From Desmonostoc geniculatum HA4340-LM1 (lineage in GTDB: Bacteria > Cyanobacteriota > Cyanobacteriia > Cyanobacteriales > Nostocaceae), in assembly GCA_019359545.1 (NCBI GenBank), contig JAHHHB010000009.1:1-64000 (forward strand): a stretch of DNA of 64,000 nt, read 5' to 3'. Under the pieces are notes generated by a model. It saw nothing but the letters and a program-made list of their open reading frames with translations, did not search any database and had not been told where the DNA came from. This document shows positions 7,247 to 14,754 of this stretch, piece by piece. The position numbers and the translations under genes are program-made. Positions within the stretch are counted from its first letter, which is position 1, and every line of letters starts with the position of its first letter.

Positions 7247-8938
7247 TTAAGTGTGTCTTTCGCACACGACTTCATCACGCCACAATTGATATAACCGCGT
7301 GGCTGGCATTGTCATATATAAAATATCTCCAGGACTGAGGTTGGTTTCTAGCAAATCCCAGCCGTGGAGGGTTTGGTGATTCGTTTCTACGTATAAGGGT
7401 ACACAGTCGGCAGTCATGGCTACATCTTTCACCCATTGACCGCAAAAGGCATGTGAAGGTGTGATCGCTGTGGCAAAAGCTACCCAAAGGCTATCTGCTG
7501 TGATGCCATTACCAAGGATTCTTCCCCCTAGTGCCGCTGCGGCAAAAGCTGGGGCTGCTAATTCAGCGGGACTGAGTACAGCCTCGAAGTCAAATAGCTG
7601 TTGCGCGATCCCCGCAAAATCGGGATCGGCATAATGGACAATCACCGGAATACTTGGTGCCAAGCTTTTGGCTTTGAGGGCAATCTCTAAATTGGTGGCA
7701 TCGTTACTGGTTACAGCCAGCACTGCGGCGGCAGAATCTATATTGCTGGACTTGAGTATGGTACGGAAGCTGGCATCACCTTGAATTACAGGAATACCCA
7801 GTCCTCTGGTGGTGTTGACAAATCTGTTATTTGAGTCGGTTTCAATCACTACCACTTCATGTCCGCTGGCGTGGAGTTGCTGGACGATTTTGACGCCAAT
7901 ACCACTCAAGCCACAGACGATGTAGTGATATCGCTGGGGTATTCGTGCTGCATCCCAAAATTGCTTAAAGCGGCTTCCCAGGACAAAATCGGTGAGCATG
8001 GCGTACCAAATACCAATCACCACTGCACCAACCAGCATCATGACAACGGTAAATAATTTGATGCTGTTGGGAGCATTTTCTATTACTTTGTCATTACCGC
8101 CTGCTCCGGTAATCATGCCCACAGAAAAATATAAAGCATCGATCAGAGACAACTTCAGCTCAGCAGATGTGTAGGTGAGTGTAGCAACCAGAATGACTGC
8201 GAGTAAGACAACAGCACCTACAACTACCGATCGCCCATGTTGCTGAAACTGTCTGAGATTAGTTATAACTTTCAGCAATTTTCTAATTAGCGATCGCCTC
8301 TGAGGACGGACGCGGGGTTGTGTGCCGACAATTAAGCGATCGCCCACTTTTAACCGTTGTCCTGAGATGACGGCGGATACCAAATCTGTTTCACCTTCTA
8401 CTGGTAGATAATAAATCAACATCCGCGATCGGTCTTCCCACAATTCACTCAGCTTTCGACCTTTCCACAAATGATTTTCATCAATGTATTCTTCGTGAAT
8501 TGGCCAAGTTTGCTGAAATAACTTGATTTGCCCGATCGCTCTACTTCCCAGTGCTGCAAAGGTGAATACTGGTGCTGCCAAACCGACAACACTCATACTC
8601 AAATGGTTTGACAAAGTTTGATCTAAGCGCTCTCCCAAATTTGTATTATAAAAGCGGTTGATAATCCGAATCTGGGGATTCAGCACTCGCGCTTGCATCA
8701 TAATTGACAAATTCAGTTCGTCTTTAGATCCAGCAATGACTAAAGTGTGCGCCTGCTCAATTCCTGCTGCTTTGAGGGTGGCTGCTGCTTGCAAATCACC
8801 AACAATCACATCGGGCACAGTTTCCCCTGGGATGGGTTGGTGATGAATGCCAACAACAAATGCTCCCTGGTGTCTGAGCAAACGAAATATTTTATATCCA
8901 GTACGTCCTAAGCCACAAACAATAATTCGGGGTTTCAT
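7247..8938 (-). CDS. Two-RCK (TrkA-N) ion channel protein
   Basis: A 563-residue protein with the order RCK domain - two transmembrane helices with pore loop - RCK domain. The first NAD-binding fold starts CGLGRTG (residues 8-14) and the second CGLSGIG (342-348). Hydrophobic helices are at about 238-257 and 293-318. The loop between them reads FSVGMITGAGGND (271-283), where a K+ channel would have TVGYGD. The fold is that of ligand-gated K+ channels, but the filter is atypical, so the ion selectivity is open. It probably acts as an inner-membrane conductance gated by NAD(H), ATP or ions. It is monocistronic with a clear ATG. Confidence 0.85.
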   Translation of the reverse strand: MKPRIIVCGLGRTGYKIFRLLRHQGAFVVGIHHQPIPGETVPDVIVGDLQAAATLKAAGIEQAHTLVIAGSKDELNLSIMMQARVLNPQIRIINRFYNTNLGERLDQTLSNHLSMSVVGLAAPVFTFAALGSRAIGQIKLFQQTWPIHEEYIDENHLWKGRKLSELWEDRSRMLIYYLPVEGETDLVSAVISGQRLKVGDRLIVGTQPRVRPQRRSLIRKLLKVITNLRQFQQHGRSVVVGAVVLLAVILVATLTYTSAELKLSLIDALYFSVGMITGAGGNDKVIENAPNSIKLFTVVMMLVGAVVIGIWYAMLTDFVLGSRFKQFWDAARIPQRYHYIVCGLSGIGVKIVQQLHASGHEVVVIETDSNNRFVNTTRGLGIPVIQGDASFRTILKSSNIDSAAAVLAVTSNDATNLEIALKAKSLAPSIPVIVHYADPDFAGIAQQLFDFEAVLSPAELAAPAFAAAALGGRILGNGITADSLWVAFATAITPSHAFCGQWVKDVAMTADCVPLYVETNHQTLHGWDLLETNLSPGDILYMTMPATRLYQLWRDEVVCERHT

Positions 8939-9513
8939 GAAACGGCAGCATCTTTTACAGGCGGGGCTGCATTTCTAGTTATTCATCCAAATTATTACCC
9001 GGTTTTTTGGGTTTAACTGTAACTGACAACACGATTGCTTTAAATGAGAGTGGGGAGTGGGGAGTCTACCGTGTACACACAACTGTTTTAAAATTGCTGC
9101 GTAACGTTAAGATGGGTTAATTTTTGCTCATTGAGTTCATTCGCTTACCGTTACTCACCACGTTACCCCACCCTAACCCTCCCCTCTGCGGCGATCGCTA
9201 ACTTGACAATATTTTCTGGGTTAAGGCTTAAGTTTTTCTTGCAAATAATGTTTAATACTTTGCAATACTCGTAGATACGTAGGGGAGCCAGCCGCGTGGG
9301 CGGGTTTCCCGACTTGAGCAGACTGGCGTTGCGTTATCGGCGAACTGCACCATTCTTAAGGCTTTGGTGCGTTACGGCTTACGCCTAACACACCCTACAA
9401 ATACTTAGATTTTTCACCAAATCAAATATGATTCCTATACTTCTGTAGATACTCATCAGTCGTAGCAAAACTTATTAAAATGAAACAAGAGCAATAAGTG
9501 ATAAATTAAACTA
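8939..9513. other. Gene-free stretch with repeat fragments
   Basis: It contains a fragment of foldback family A at 9131-9184 (TTGAGTTCATTCGCTTACCG and the CCCTAACCCTCCCC tract), a GGGGAGTGGGGAGT run at 9051-9064 and GCGTTACGGCTTACGCCTAA-type dispersed sequence at 9372-9395. No gene or structured RNA was recognised. Confidence 0.6.
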
Positions 9514-10491
9514 ATGACTGCAATCCAGTTCCAGAATTTACCTCATACACAGCGGCAAAAAGGCACTCTACCCCACTTGGGGCTGGTTTGTATCACCATT
9601 GATAAACAAGTGCGCTTTCGGACAATGACGCGCACGCGCTACTTAAAACTGACTCTTGAGCAACGTGAAACTGCTTTAAGAGAACTGTATGAGCATAATT
9701 TACAGCGGTTACATGACGCTCTGTCTTTTTGTCAAGAAAATCAGATTCAACTCTATCGAATGTCCTCTGCTTTATTTCCTCTCAGTGACATGGAAGACGA
9801 AATCGGTGCAAATATATTAGAGGAAATGAGCGATCGCCTAGCCAAGATTGGGGAACGTGCAAAAGCATTAAACATCAGAATGGTGCTGCATCCAGATCAA
9901 TATGTAGTGCTGAGTTCTGATTCCCCAGAAATTGTCAAAACAAGCATCAAAATTCTCGAACGACACGCCCGCACCCTCGATTTATTGGGCTTACCCCAAT
10001 CACCTTGGTCATTGATGAACATTCACGGTGGCAAATCTCAACGCACCGAACAACTTGTAAAAGTAATCTCAGAATTACCAGAAGCAATTAAAAGTCGCTT
10101 GACTTTAGAAAATGATGAATATGCCTATAGTGCTAGTGAAATTTTAGCAGTGTGTCAGCAGGCAGGAATACCAATGGTATTCGATGCTCATCACCATATT
10201 TGCCACGAAAATTTAGACAGCTACGACGATCCGAGCGTAGCATCTATGTTGTATGCAGCGCGAGAAACTTGGGCGAATCCAGATTGGCAATTAGTTCACA
10301 TTTCCAATGGCGAAGAAGCTTTCAATGACAGAAAGCATAGTGATATGATTACTGCTATGCCGAGTGTTTACCATGAAGTCCCTTGGATAGAAGTCGAAGC
10401 CAAACACAAAGAAGCAGCGATCGCTGATTTGCGTTCTTGGTGGCTGATGGAGTCAGAAGTCAGGAGTCAGAATTCAGAATTCAGAATGTAA
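9514..10491 (+). CDS. uvsE: UV-damage endonuclease UvsE/UvdE
   Basis: A 325-residue TIM-barrel endonuclease of the UVDE family, which nicks 5' to UV photoproducts and starts an alternative excision repair. Characteristic stretches are HLGLVCI near the N-terminus, TRTRYLKL, YRMSSALFP, VLHPDQYVVL, NIHGGK, LENDE and FDAHHH, carrying the His/Glu/Asp ligands of the metal site. The last dozen residues (SEVRSQNSEFRM) are not family sequence: they translate a copy of the noncoding GAGTCAGAATTCAGAATTCAG repeat that has moved into the gene end and now provides the stop. The neighbouring Hsp70-like gene is on the same strand, 137 bp downstream. Confidence 0.92.
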   Translation: MTAIQFQNLPHTQRQKGTLPHLGLVCITIDKQVRFRTMTRTRYLKLTLEQRETALRELYEHNLQRLHDALSFCQENQIQLYRMSSALFPLSDMEDEIGANILEEMSDRLAKIGERAKALNIRMVLHPDQYVVLSSDSPEIVKTSIKILERHARTLDLLGLPQSPWSLMNIHGGKSQRTEQLVKVISELPEAIKSRLTLENDEYAYSASEILAVCQQAGIPMVFDAHHHICHENLDSYDDPSVASMLYAARETWANPDWQLVHISNGEEAFNDRKHSDMITAMPSVYHEVPWIEVEAKHKEAAIADLRSWWLMESEVRSQNSEFRM

Positions 10492-10617
10492 TTAGTTTGG
10501 AGTACGATTCACCAATATCTTGTTGATCCCTAAATCAAAGATTTAGTGTAATATTTCACTATTTGCTCAACAGCCAGTCAGACTCCTGACTCCTGAATTC
10601 TGAGTTCTGAATTCTTT
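10450..10617. repeat. Inverted pair of GGAGTCAGAATTCAGAATTC repeats
   Basis: One copy (about 10450-10488, overlapping the uvsE 3' end) and an inverted copy (about 10573-10617, ACTCCTGACTCCTGAATTC and following) could form a long stem. The same repeat is found at 35423-35453, 47376-47400 and 47599-47645. Confidence 0.75.
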
Positions 10618-10628
10618 CCTGATAAAAT

Positions 10629-12227
10629 ATGGCGATCGCAATCGATTTTGGTACTAGCAACACAGTCATTGCTCGTTGGAACCCTGTAACCCAGCAGCCA
10701 GAAACCCTGAATCTACCTGGTTTATCAATTAAACAAAGTCTCAATCCGCCACTGATTCCGAGTCTAGTTTATGTTGAAGACGCATCACAAAGTAAAATCT
10801 TAGTAGGTCAACAAGTACGCGATCGCGGTCTTGACCTCAAGGGTGAAACTAGATTTTTCCGCAGCTTCAAGCGCGGTATCGGCGCAAATATTCAAGGTTT
10901 CTTACCTGAATTAGATGGACAAATTGTCACCTTTGAGCAGGTGGGGCAATGGTTTCTTACCCAGGTGATTGAAGAACTAGCACCCCTAGAAGGTGGCTTA
11001 GATTCTCTAGTGTTAACCGTACCCGTAGATAGTTTTGAAGCCTATCGTCATTGGTTGGGAAAAGTTTGTCAGTCCCTGAATGTTGAACAAGTGCGAATGC
11101 TGGATGAACCTACAGCCGCAGCCTTGGGTTATGGCTTAGCAGATCGAGAAATTCTCCTGGTAATTGACTTTGGTGGCGGTACTTTGGATTTGTCCCTTGT
11201 GCAGTTAGATCAAGGCGTGCAAGCAACTACAAAACCCGTGGGATTTCTGCTGAAATGGGGTAATAAATCCTTAGCTGAAGATTCCAAACAAAAAGTTAAA
11301 ACAGCCCGTGTCTTGGCGAAAGCAGGGCAGAATTTAGGCGGTACTGATATTGATAATTGGTTAGTAGATTACTTTGCCAAAACTCAAGGATTGGCGGTAA
11401 GTCCTTTGACAACAAGATTGGCAGAACGGGTCAAGATTCAGCTATCAACTCAAAATCAAGCCAGTGAAGTTTATTTTGACGATGAGACATTTGAAAGTTA
11501 TGAACTGGAATTAAACCGCGACAGTTTGGAAAATGTCCTCAAAGAACACGCTTTTTTTGAGTTATTAGATGAATCGATGACGACACTGTTGCAACAAGCA
11601 AGACGCCAAGGGATAGAAATTGCAGATATTAATGCAGTTTTGTTAGTTGGTGGAACTGTACAATTGCCGGCAGTGCAGACATGGATTAAACAGTATTTTG
11701 AGCCAGACAAAATCCGTTGCGAACGTCCCTTTGAAGCGATCGCCCAAGGTGCATTACAAATCGCCCAAGGCATTGAAATCAAGGACTTTCTCTACCATAG
11801 TTATGGTATCCGCTACTGGGATCGTCGCAATCAACGCCACCATTGGCATCCGATAATTAAAGCTGGACAGCCATATCCCATGAGTCAGGCAGTGGAATTA
11901 GTTTTAGGCGCTTCAGTGGAGAATCAGCCCAGCATTGAATTAATTATGGGAGAATTGGGAGCAGATACAGGTAATACGGAAGTTTATTTTGATGGCGATC
12001 GCTTGATTACTCGCCGCCTTGAGAGTAGGGAAACCACCGTCAAACCCCTCAATGATAGGGAAGGCGCCAGAACAATTGCCCAACTGACACCAAGCGGATA
12101 TCCTGGGAGCGATCGCATTAAAATTTTCTTTCAAGTTGATGATAAACGCTTTTTGCGAATTACCGTTGAGGACTTATTAACAAATGACACACTTGTAGAA
12201 AATCAACTTGTGGCACAGTTGAGTTAG
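10629..12227 (+). CDS. Hsp70-family ATPase (DnaK-like, short)
   Basis: A 532-residue protein with the actin/Hsp70 nucleotide-binding domain: phosphate-1 motif AIDFGTSNT (residues 3-11), LDEPTAAALGYG (about 158-169), DFGGGTLD (about 180-187) and VGGTVQLP (about 341-348). It is about 100 residues shorter than DnaK: the substrate-binding part is reduced (a beta-rich segment from about 390) and the C-terminal lid is missing. Such Hsp70-like proteins are common accessory copies in cyanobacteria. It probably hydrolyses ATP and binds protein clients, but a DnaJ partner is not nearby. A GCGATCGC lies right over the start codon region. Confidence 0.88.
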   Translation: MAIAIDFGTSNTVIARWNPVTQQPETLNLPGLSIKQSLNPPLIPSLVYVEDASQSKILVGQQVRDRGLDLKGETRFFRSFKRGIGANIQGFLPELDGQIVTFEQVGQWFLTQVIEELAPLEGGLDSLVLTVPVDSFEAYRHWLGKVCQSLNVEQVRMLDEPTAAALGYGLADREILLVIDFGGGTLDLSLVQLDQGVQATTKPVGFLLKWGNKSLAEDSKQKVKTARVLAKAGQNLGGTDIDNWLVDYFAKTQGLAVSPLTTRLAERVKIQLSTQNQASEVYFDDETFESYELELNRDSLENVLKEHAFFELLDESMTTLLQQARRQGIEIADINAVLLVGGTVQLPAVQTWIKQYFEPDKIRCERPFEAIAQGALQIAQGIEIKDFLYHSYGIRYWDRRNQRHHWHPIIKAGQPYPMSQAVELVLGASVENQPSIELIMGELGADTGNTEVYFDGDRLITRRLESRETTVKPLNDREGARTIAQLTPSGYPGSDRIKIFFQVDDKRFLRITVEDLLTNDTLVENQLVAQLS

Positions 12228-12347
12228 GAAATTACCAACAAATAAATTATCAATTTTGTGGGCTGGACATCTTGTCCGCCCTTAGCTATATCCTCCACTT
12301 GCCATCTGAGGGTTAAAATTAATTATAGAAAAGTAAGGAGTGATTGA

Positions 12348-12542
12348 TTGCCAACTGATAAGCAAAAAGATACCGTTATTTTTATCTGTCAGGTACTTTC
12401 TAATCTTTTACAACCAATTTGGATGTTTAGGTACGATCCTGTTTATAAGTATATTTATTTGATTGCTGGTAGAGACGAAAATTTAGAAATTACTATTTTT
12501 GAAAATGGGAATTGGGAGTTGAACCAAAATGACGAAGCCTGA
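12348..12542 (+). CDS. DUF6888-type small protein (copy 1)
   Basis: 64 residues, TTG start with a good AAGGAG seven bases upstream. The pattern PTDKQKDTVIFICQVLSNLL, then PIWMFRYDP and later YIYLIAG, is shared with the protein at 13875-14057 and with the cyanobacterial DUF6888 family. Its 3' end overlaps the next gene by 14 bases. The function is unknown; the constant overlapping pairing with a DUF6887 gene makes a two-component module (toxin-antitoxin-like) plausible. Confidence 0.7.
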   Translation: MPTDKQKDTVIFICQVLSNLLQPIWMFRYDPVYKYIYLIAGRDENLEITIFENGNWELNQNDEA

Positions 12543-12726
12543 TTTTACTCAAATGACTCGCAAAGAATTAAAAAAATACATCTTGTCTCATCCCACAGAT
12601 AATGAAGCCATTCGAGAATTATTTATTAATCGAAGAAACCCTAATGCCCAAGTTTTCCCCTATCCTTACGATATGCCTTATGAAGAAGTGGAAGCGATTT
12701 TTAAATCTAAATTGAATTTAGAATGA
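12529..12726 (+). CDS. DUF6887-type small protein (copy 1)
   Basis: 65 residues. MTRKELKKYILSHPTDNEA followed by RRNPNAQVFPYPYD and a VEAIFKSKL tail matches the protein at 13669-13878 (MTNTELKQYLSEHRNDQQA, RRNPANRQPYPFD, VEAIFRKKL). It is translationally coupled to the preceding DUF6888 gene. The charged helical N-terminus and short length are reminiscent of antitoxins, but no activity is known. Confidence 0.7.
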   Translation: MTKPDFTQMTRKELKKYILSHPTDNEAIRELFINRRNPNAQVFPYPYDMPYEEVEAIFKSKLNLE

Positions 12727-12746
12727 TATCTAAAGTACGATCGCAT

Positions 12747-12956
12747 CTAAAGTAAATCATCCTCAGATAGCTGAGCTATTTTCATCAAGGTTTTCAAGGT
12801 TCCAACTTTTAAATCTTGATTGCGGTCAACAGGAAGTGACAGAATTTGTTCTTGTTCAGGGTTTTCATAAATATGATGACTGCCAGTAATTCTTCGCAAA
12901 ACCCAACCTTTTTGCTCTACAATCTTGCAAAGTTGCTTGCTAGAAATCGATTTCAT
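12747..12956 (-). CDS. hicA: HicA-family mRNA interferase toxin
   Basis: A 69-residue HicA/YcfA protein with a double-stranded-RNA-binding-like fold. GWVLRRITGSHHIY contains the catalytic histidine region (GSH), followed by LSLPVDRNQDLKVGTLKTLM, the usual second half. It overlaps the upstream hicB by four bases (ATGA type). The toxin cleaves mRNA when not held by HicB. It is complete, so the pair is probably functional. Confidence 0.9.
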   Translation of the reverse strand: MKSISSKQLCKIVEQKGWVLRRITGSHHIYENPEQEQILSLPVDRNQDLKVGTLKTLMKIAQLSEDDLL

Positions 12957-13156
12957 ACAGCAATTTCGACAACTCTATCTGTTGACTCAATTGCATGACG
13001 ACTGTTGGCAACTTCAAGCCAACCTTCAATAGCGTCCTTTAAATTAGCCATCACCTCTTCCATCGTGTCACCTTCAGTAACACAACCGGGAAGCGCGGGA
13101 ACTTCTGCCCAAAACCCGCCTTCTTCTGCTGGGTGAATGATTGCTCTAATTTTCAT
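12953..13156 (-). CDS. hicB: HicB-family antitoxin
   Basis: 67 residues. EEGGFWAEVPALPGCVTEGDT followed by EEVMANLKDAIEGWLEV is the standard HicB partial-RNase-H fold that binds HicA. No separate C-terminal DNA-binding domain is present (short form). A GAAGG ribosome-binding sequence lies close to the ATG. It is first in the operon and probably autoregulates it with HicA. Confidence 0.9.
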   Translation of the reverse strand: MKIRAIIHPAEEGGFWAEVPALPGCVTEGDTMEEVMANLKDAIEGWLEVANSRHAIESTDRVVEIAV

Positions 13157-13182
13157 ACACCTTCGCTATTGAGAACTTACAT

Positions 13183-13293
13183 TTATACATCGTCTGGTTC
13201 TACAGAATTTGAGCGCAGGGATTCACGATATTCGCGCCCTAGCCGCATGGCTTCATGTAGTGGTTCACTATATAATTCATCGCTGTGTTGCTG
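13183..13293 (-). other. Unassigned reading-frame remnant between DUF433 gene and hicB
   Basis: In the third minus-strand frame, directly behind the DUF433 stop, the sequence reads DELYSEPLHEAMRLGREYRE and ends at TAA 13183. It looks protein-coding, has no good start except an internal ATG, and could be a displaced C-terminal extension of the DUF433 gene after a frameshift, or a relic of a lost partner gene. Confidence 0.3.
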
Positions 13294-13597
13294 CCTTGGC
13301 TGCTATCAGCTTGTTGTACAAATTAAGATCGCTGATTTGTAGCGGTTGCGGCATACTATCAAATGCTGCTTCCTCAGGTTCTAAATAAGCATCAATATCA
13401 GCACGATTGGCTAGATAAAACGCGATCGCTCCATAAACTTGTTCAAGTGTCAGCAACGGAAAAGAATTAACAATGCTTTCAGGCGATAATCCTTTTCGGA
13501 AAGCATAAACGATCGAGTCTAAGGAAATCCGAGTTCCTGCAACCCAATAAGCATTTTGAGGATATTCTACGTAAGATTTAGCTGTTACAACTGACAT
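13277..13597 (-). CDS. DUF433-domain protein (VapB-like antitoxin candidate)
   Basis: 106 residues. GTRISLDSIVYAFRKGLSPESI and SFPLLTLEQVYGAIAFYLANR form the DUF433 winged-helix-like domain. In many genomes this family is encoded beside a PIN-like DUF5615 toxin and is regarded as an antitoxin. No DUF5615 gene follows here, only a short remnant frame and then hicBA, so it looks solitary or has lost its partner. Confidence 0.85.
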   Translation of the reverse strand: MSVVTAKSYVEYPQNAYWVAGTRISLDSIVYAFRKGLSPESIVNSFPLLTLEQVYGAIAFYLANRADIDAYLEPEEAAFDSMPQPLQISDLNLYNKLIAAKAATQR

Positions 13598-13668
13598 AGA
13601 TTTATTTTGTCTCTACTTATAAAGTAATGACAAATAATCCATTCTGCCAAACATCGGTAGAGTTTTCA

Positions 13669-13878
13669 TTACTCAGTCTGGTTTAACTTTTTTCTAAAAA
13701 TTGCTTCGACTTCACTTTTGGGATCGGCAAGGTCGAAAGGATATGGTTGACGATTGGCTGGATTACGGCGACTCATCAAGATCTCCAATGCCGCCTGGAA
13801 AGCTTGCTGATCGTTTCTGTGTTCAGAAAGGTACTGTTTTAACTCGGTATTTGTCATCTCAGACAGATTCGATGTCAT
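13669..13878 (-). CDS. DUF6887-type small protein (copy 2)
   Basis: 69 residues from ATG 13878, which overlaps the stop of the upstream DUF6888 gene in an ATGA arrangement and so decides the start. It is homologous to the gene at 12529 (same TELKQYL, RRNP, PYPFD and VEAIF motifs). Together with its partner it is an inverted paralogous copy of the pair at 12.3-12.7 kb. Confidence 0.72.
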   Translation of the reverse strand: MTSNLSEMTNTELKQYLSEHRNDQQAFQAALEILMSRRNPANRQPYPFDLADPKSEVEAIFRKKLNQTE

Positions 13879-14057
13879 AGAACAAACTCCCAACTTCCAT
13901 CTTCATCGATCACAAGTGCAATCTCATCACTGACCCCAGCTTGAATGTAAATAGTCTTGAATTTCTGGTCGTAACGAAAAACTTGAATTGGCTGGTACAG
14001 ACTAGAAAGGAGTTGACAGACAAATATGGCAGTATCTGACTGTTCTCGTGTGGGCAA
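13875..14057 (-). CDS. DUF6888-type small protein (copy 2)
   Basis: 60 residues. PTREQSDTAIFVCQLLSSLY, then PIQVFRYDQ and IYIQAG, align along the whole length with the protein at 12348. It has an AGGAGG-like sequence upstream (complement of CCTCCT at 14066-14071). It is first gene of the two-gene unit and is coupled to DUF6887. Confidence 0.72.
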   Translation of the reverse strand: MPTREQSDTAIFVCQLLSSLYQPIQVFRYDQKFKTIYIQAGVSDEIALVIDEDGSWEFVL

Positions 14058-14130
14058 GCTGGAACCTCCTCGTATGTGTCAATAATAGCCTATCAGGAGT
14101 GAGTGCGACTTAAGGCTGATTATTGACTTC

Positions 14131-14170
14131 AGTTGATTGGCTGGTAGTGGCAAAGTACCATAGCGATCGC
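14131..14170. repeat. Displaced 40-bp copy of an internal mfd segment
   Basis: AGTTGATTGGCTGGTAGTGG then CAAAGTACCATAGCGATCGC matches 15038-15077, inside the mfd coding region, with a single G/C difference and in the same orientation. It is too long and exact to be chance. It ends in the HIP1 octamer GCGATCGC. Confidence 0.85.
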
Positions 14171-14225
14171 TGAAATAACAAAAGTATTAGAGTTAAAGCA
14201 AAAACGTTGAGTTTGAACTAACCTA

Positions 14226-14726
14226 ATGCCTATACCTGAAACTAACCCAAAGATTCCAATGTCTTCACCAAGCCTCTACGAAACTGATTTTTACGCTTGG
14301 ACGCAGGAACAAGCAACTTTACTTCAGAATCAGCAGTGGAGTCAAATCGATGTGCAAAATCTCATAGAGGAGATTCAATCTTTGGGCAAACAGCAACGTC
14401 AAGAATTGCGAAACCGTCTGGGTGTGTTGATTGCACATTTACTAAAATGGGAGTACCAGTCAGGACGCCGTAGCCGTAGCTGGTTAGCAACACTTCGTAT
14501 TCAACGCTTAGATATTGCTGAAATGCTTGAAGAAAATCCTAGCCTAAAGCCCTACCTTGAAGAAGCACTTCGCAAAGCCTACCTTAAAGGTGTCGAATTA
14601 GCTGTTGGAGAAACAGATTTACCCAAGCGTACTTTTCCGGTAGAGTGTCCCTACAGCTTTTCACAAATTGTGGACTATGACTTCTACCCCGGCGAACCAA
14701 GCAAGTTAGTAGATGAATCAATGTAG
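14226..14726 (+). CDS. DUF29-family protein
   Basis: 166 residues. YETDFYAWTQEQATLL, then DVQNLIEEIQSLGKQQRQEL and LLKWEYQ, are the hallmark of the DUF29 family, a cyanobacteria-rich helical protein of unknown function that is often found in many copies per genome. A second in-frame ATG at 14259 (MSSPSLYETDF) fits the usual family start and may be the true one. The gene converges on mfd; a hairpin repeat separates them. Confidence 0.85.
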   Translation: MPIPETNPKIPMSSPSLYETDFYAWTQEQATLLQNQQWSQIDVQNLIEEIQSLGKQQRQELRNRLGVLIAHLLKWEYQSGRRSRSWLATLRIQRLDIAEMLEENPSLKPYLEEALRKAYLKGVELAVGETDLPKRTFPVECPYSFSQIVDYDFYPGEPSKLVDESM

Positions 14727-14751
14727 AGACGTAGCAATGCTACGTCTCTAC
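14723..14751. terminator. Hairpin GTAGAGACGTAGCA/TGCTACGTCTCTAC between convergent genes
   Basis: A 29-base perfect palindrome that overlaps the DUF29 stop and lies 4 bases past the mfd stop. There is no U-tract. A related copy is at 34326-34354, so it is a dispersed repeat that may act as a bidirectional transcription end here. Confidence 0.55.
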
Positions 14752-14754
14752 TTG

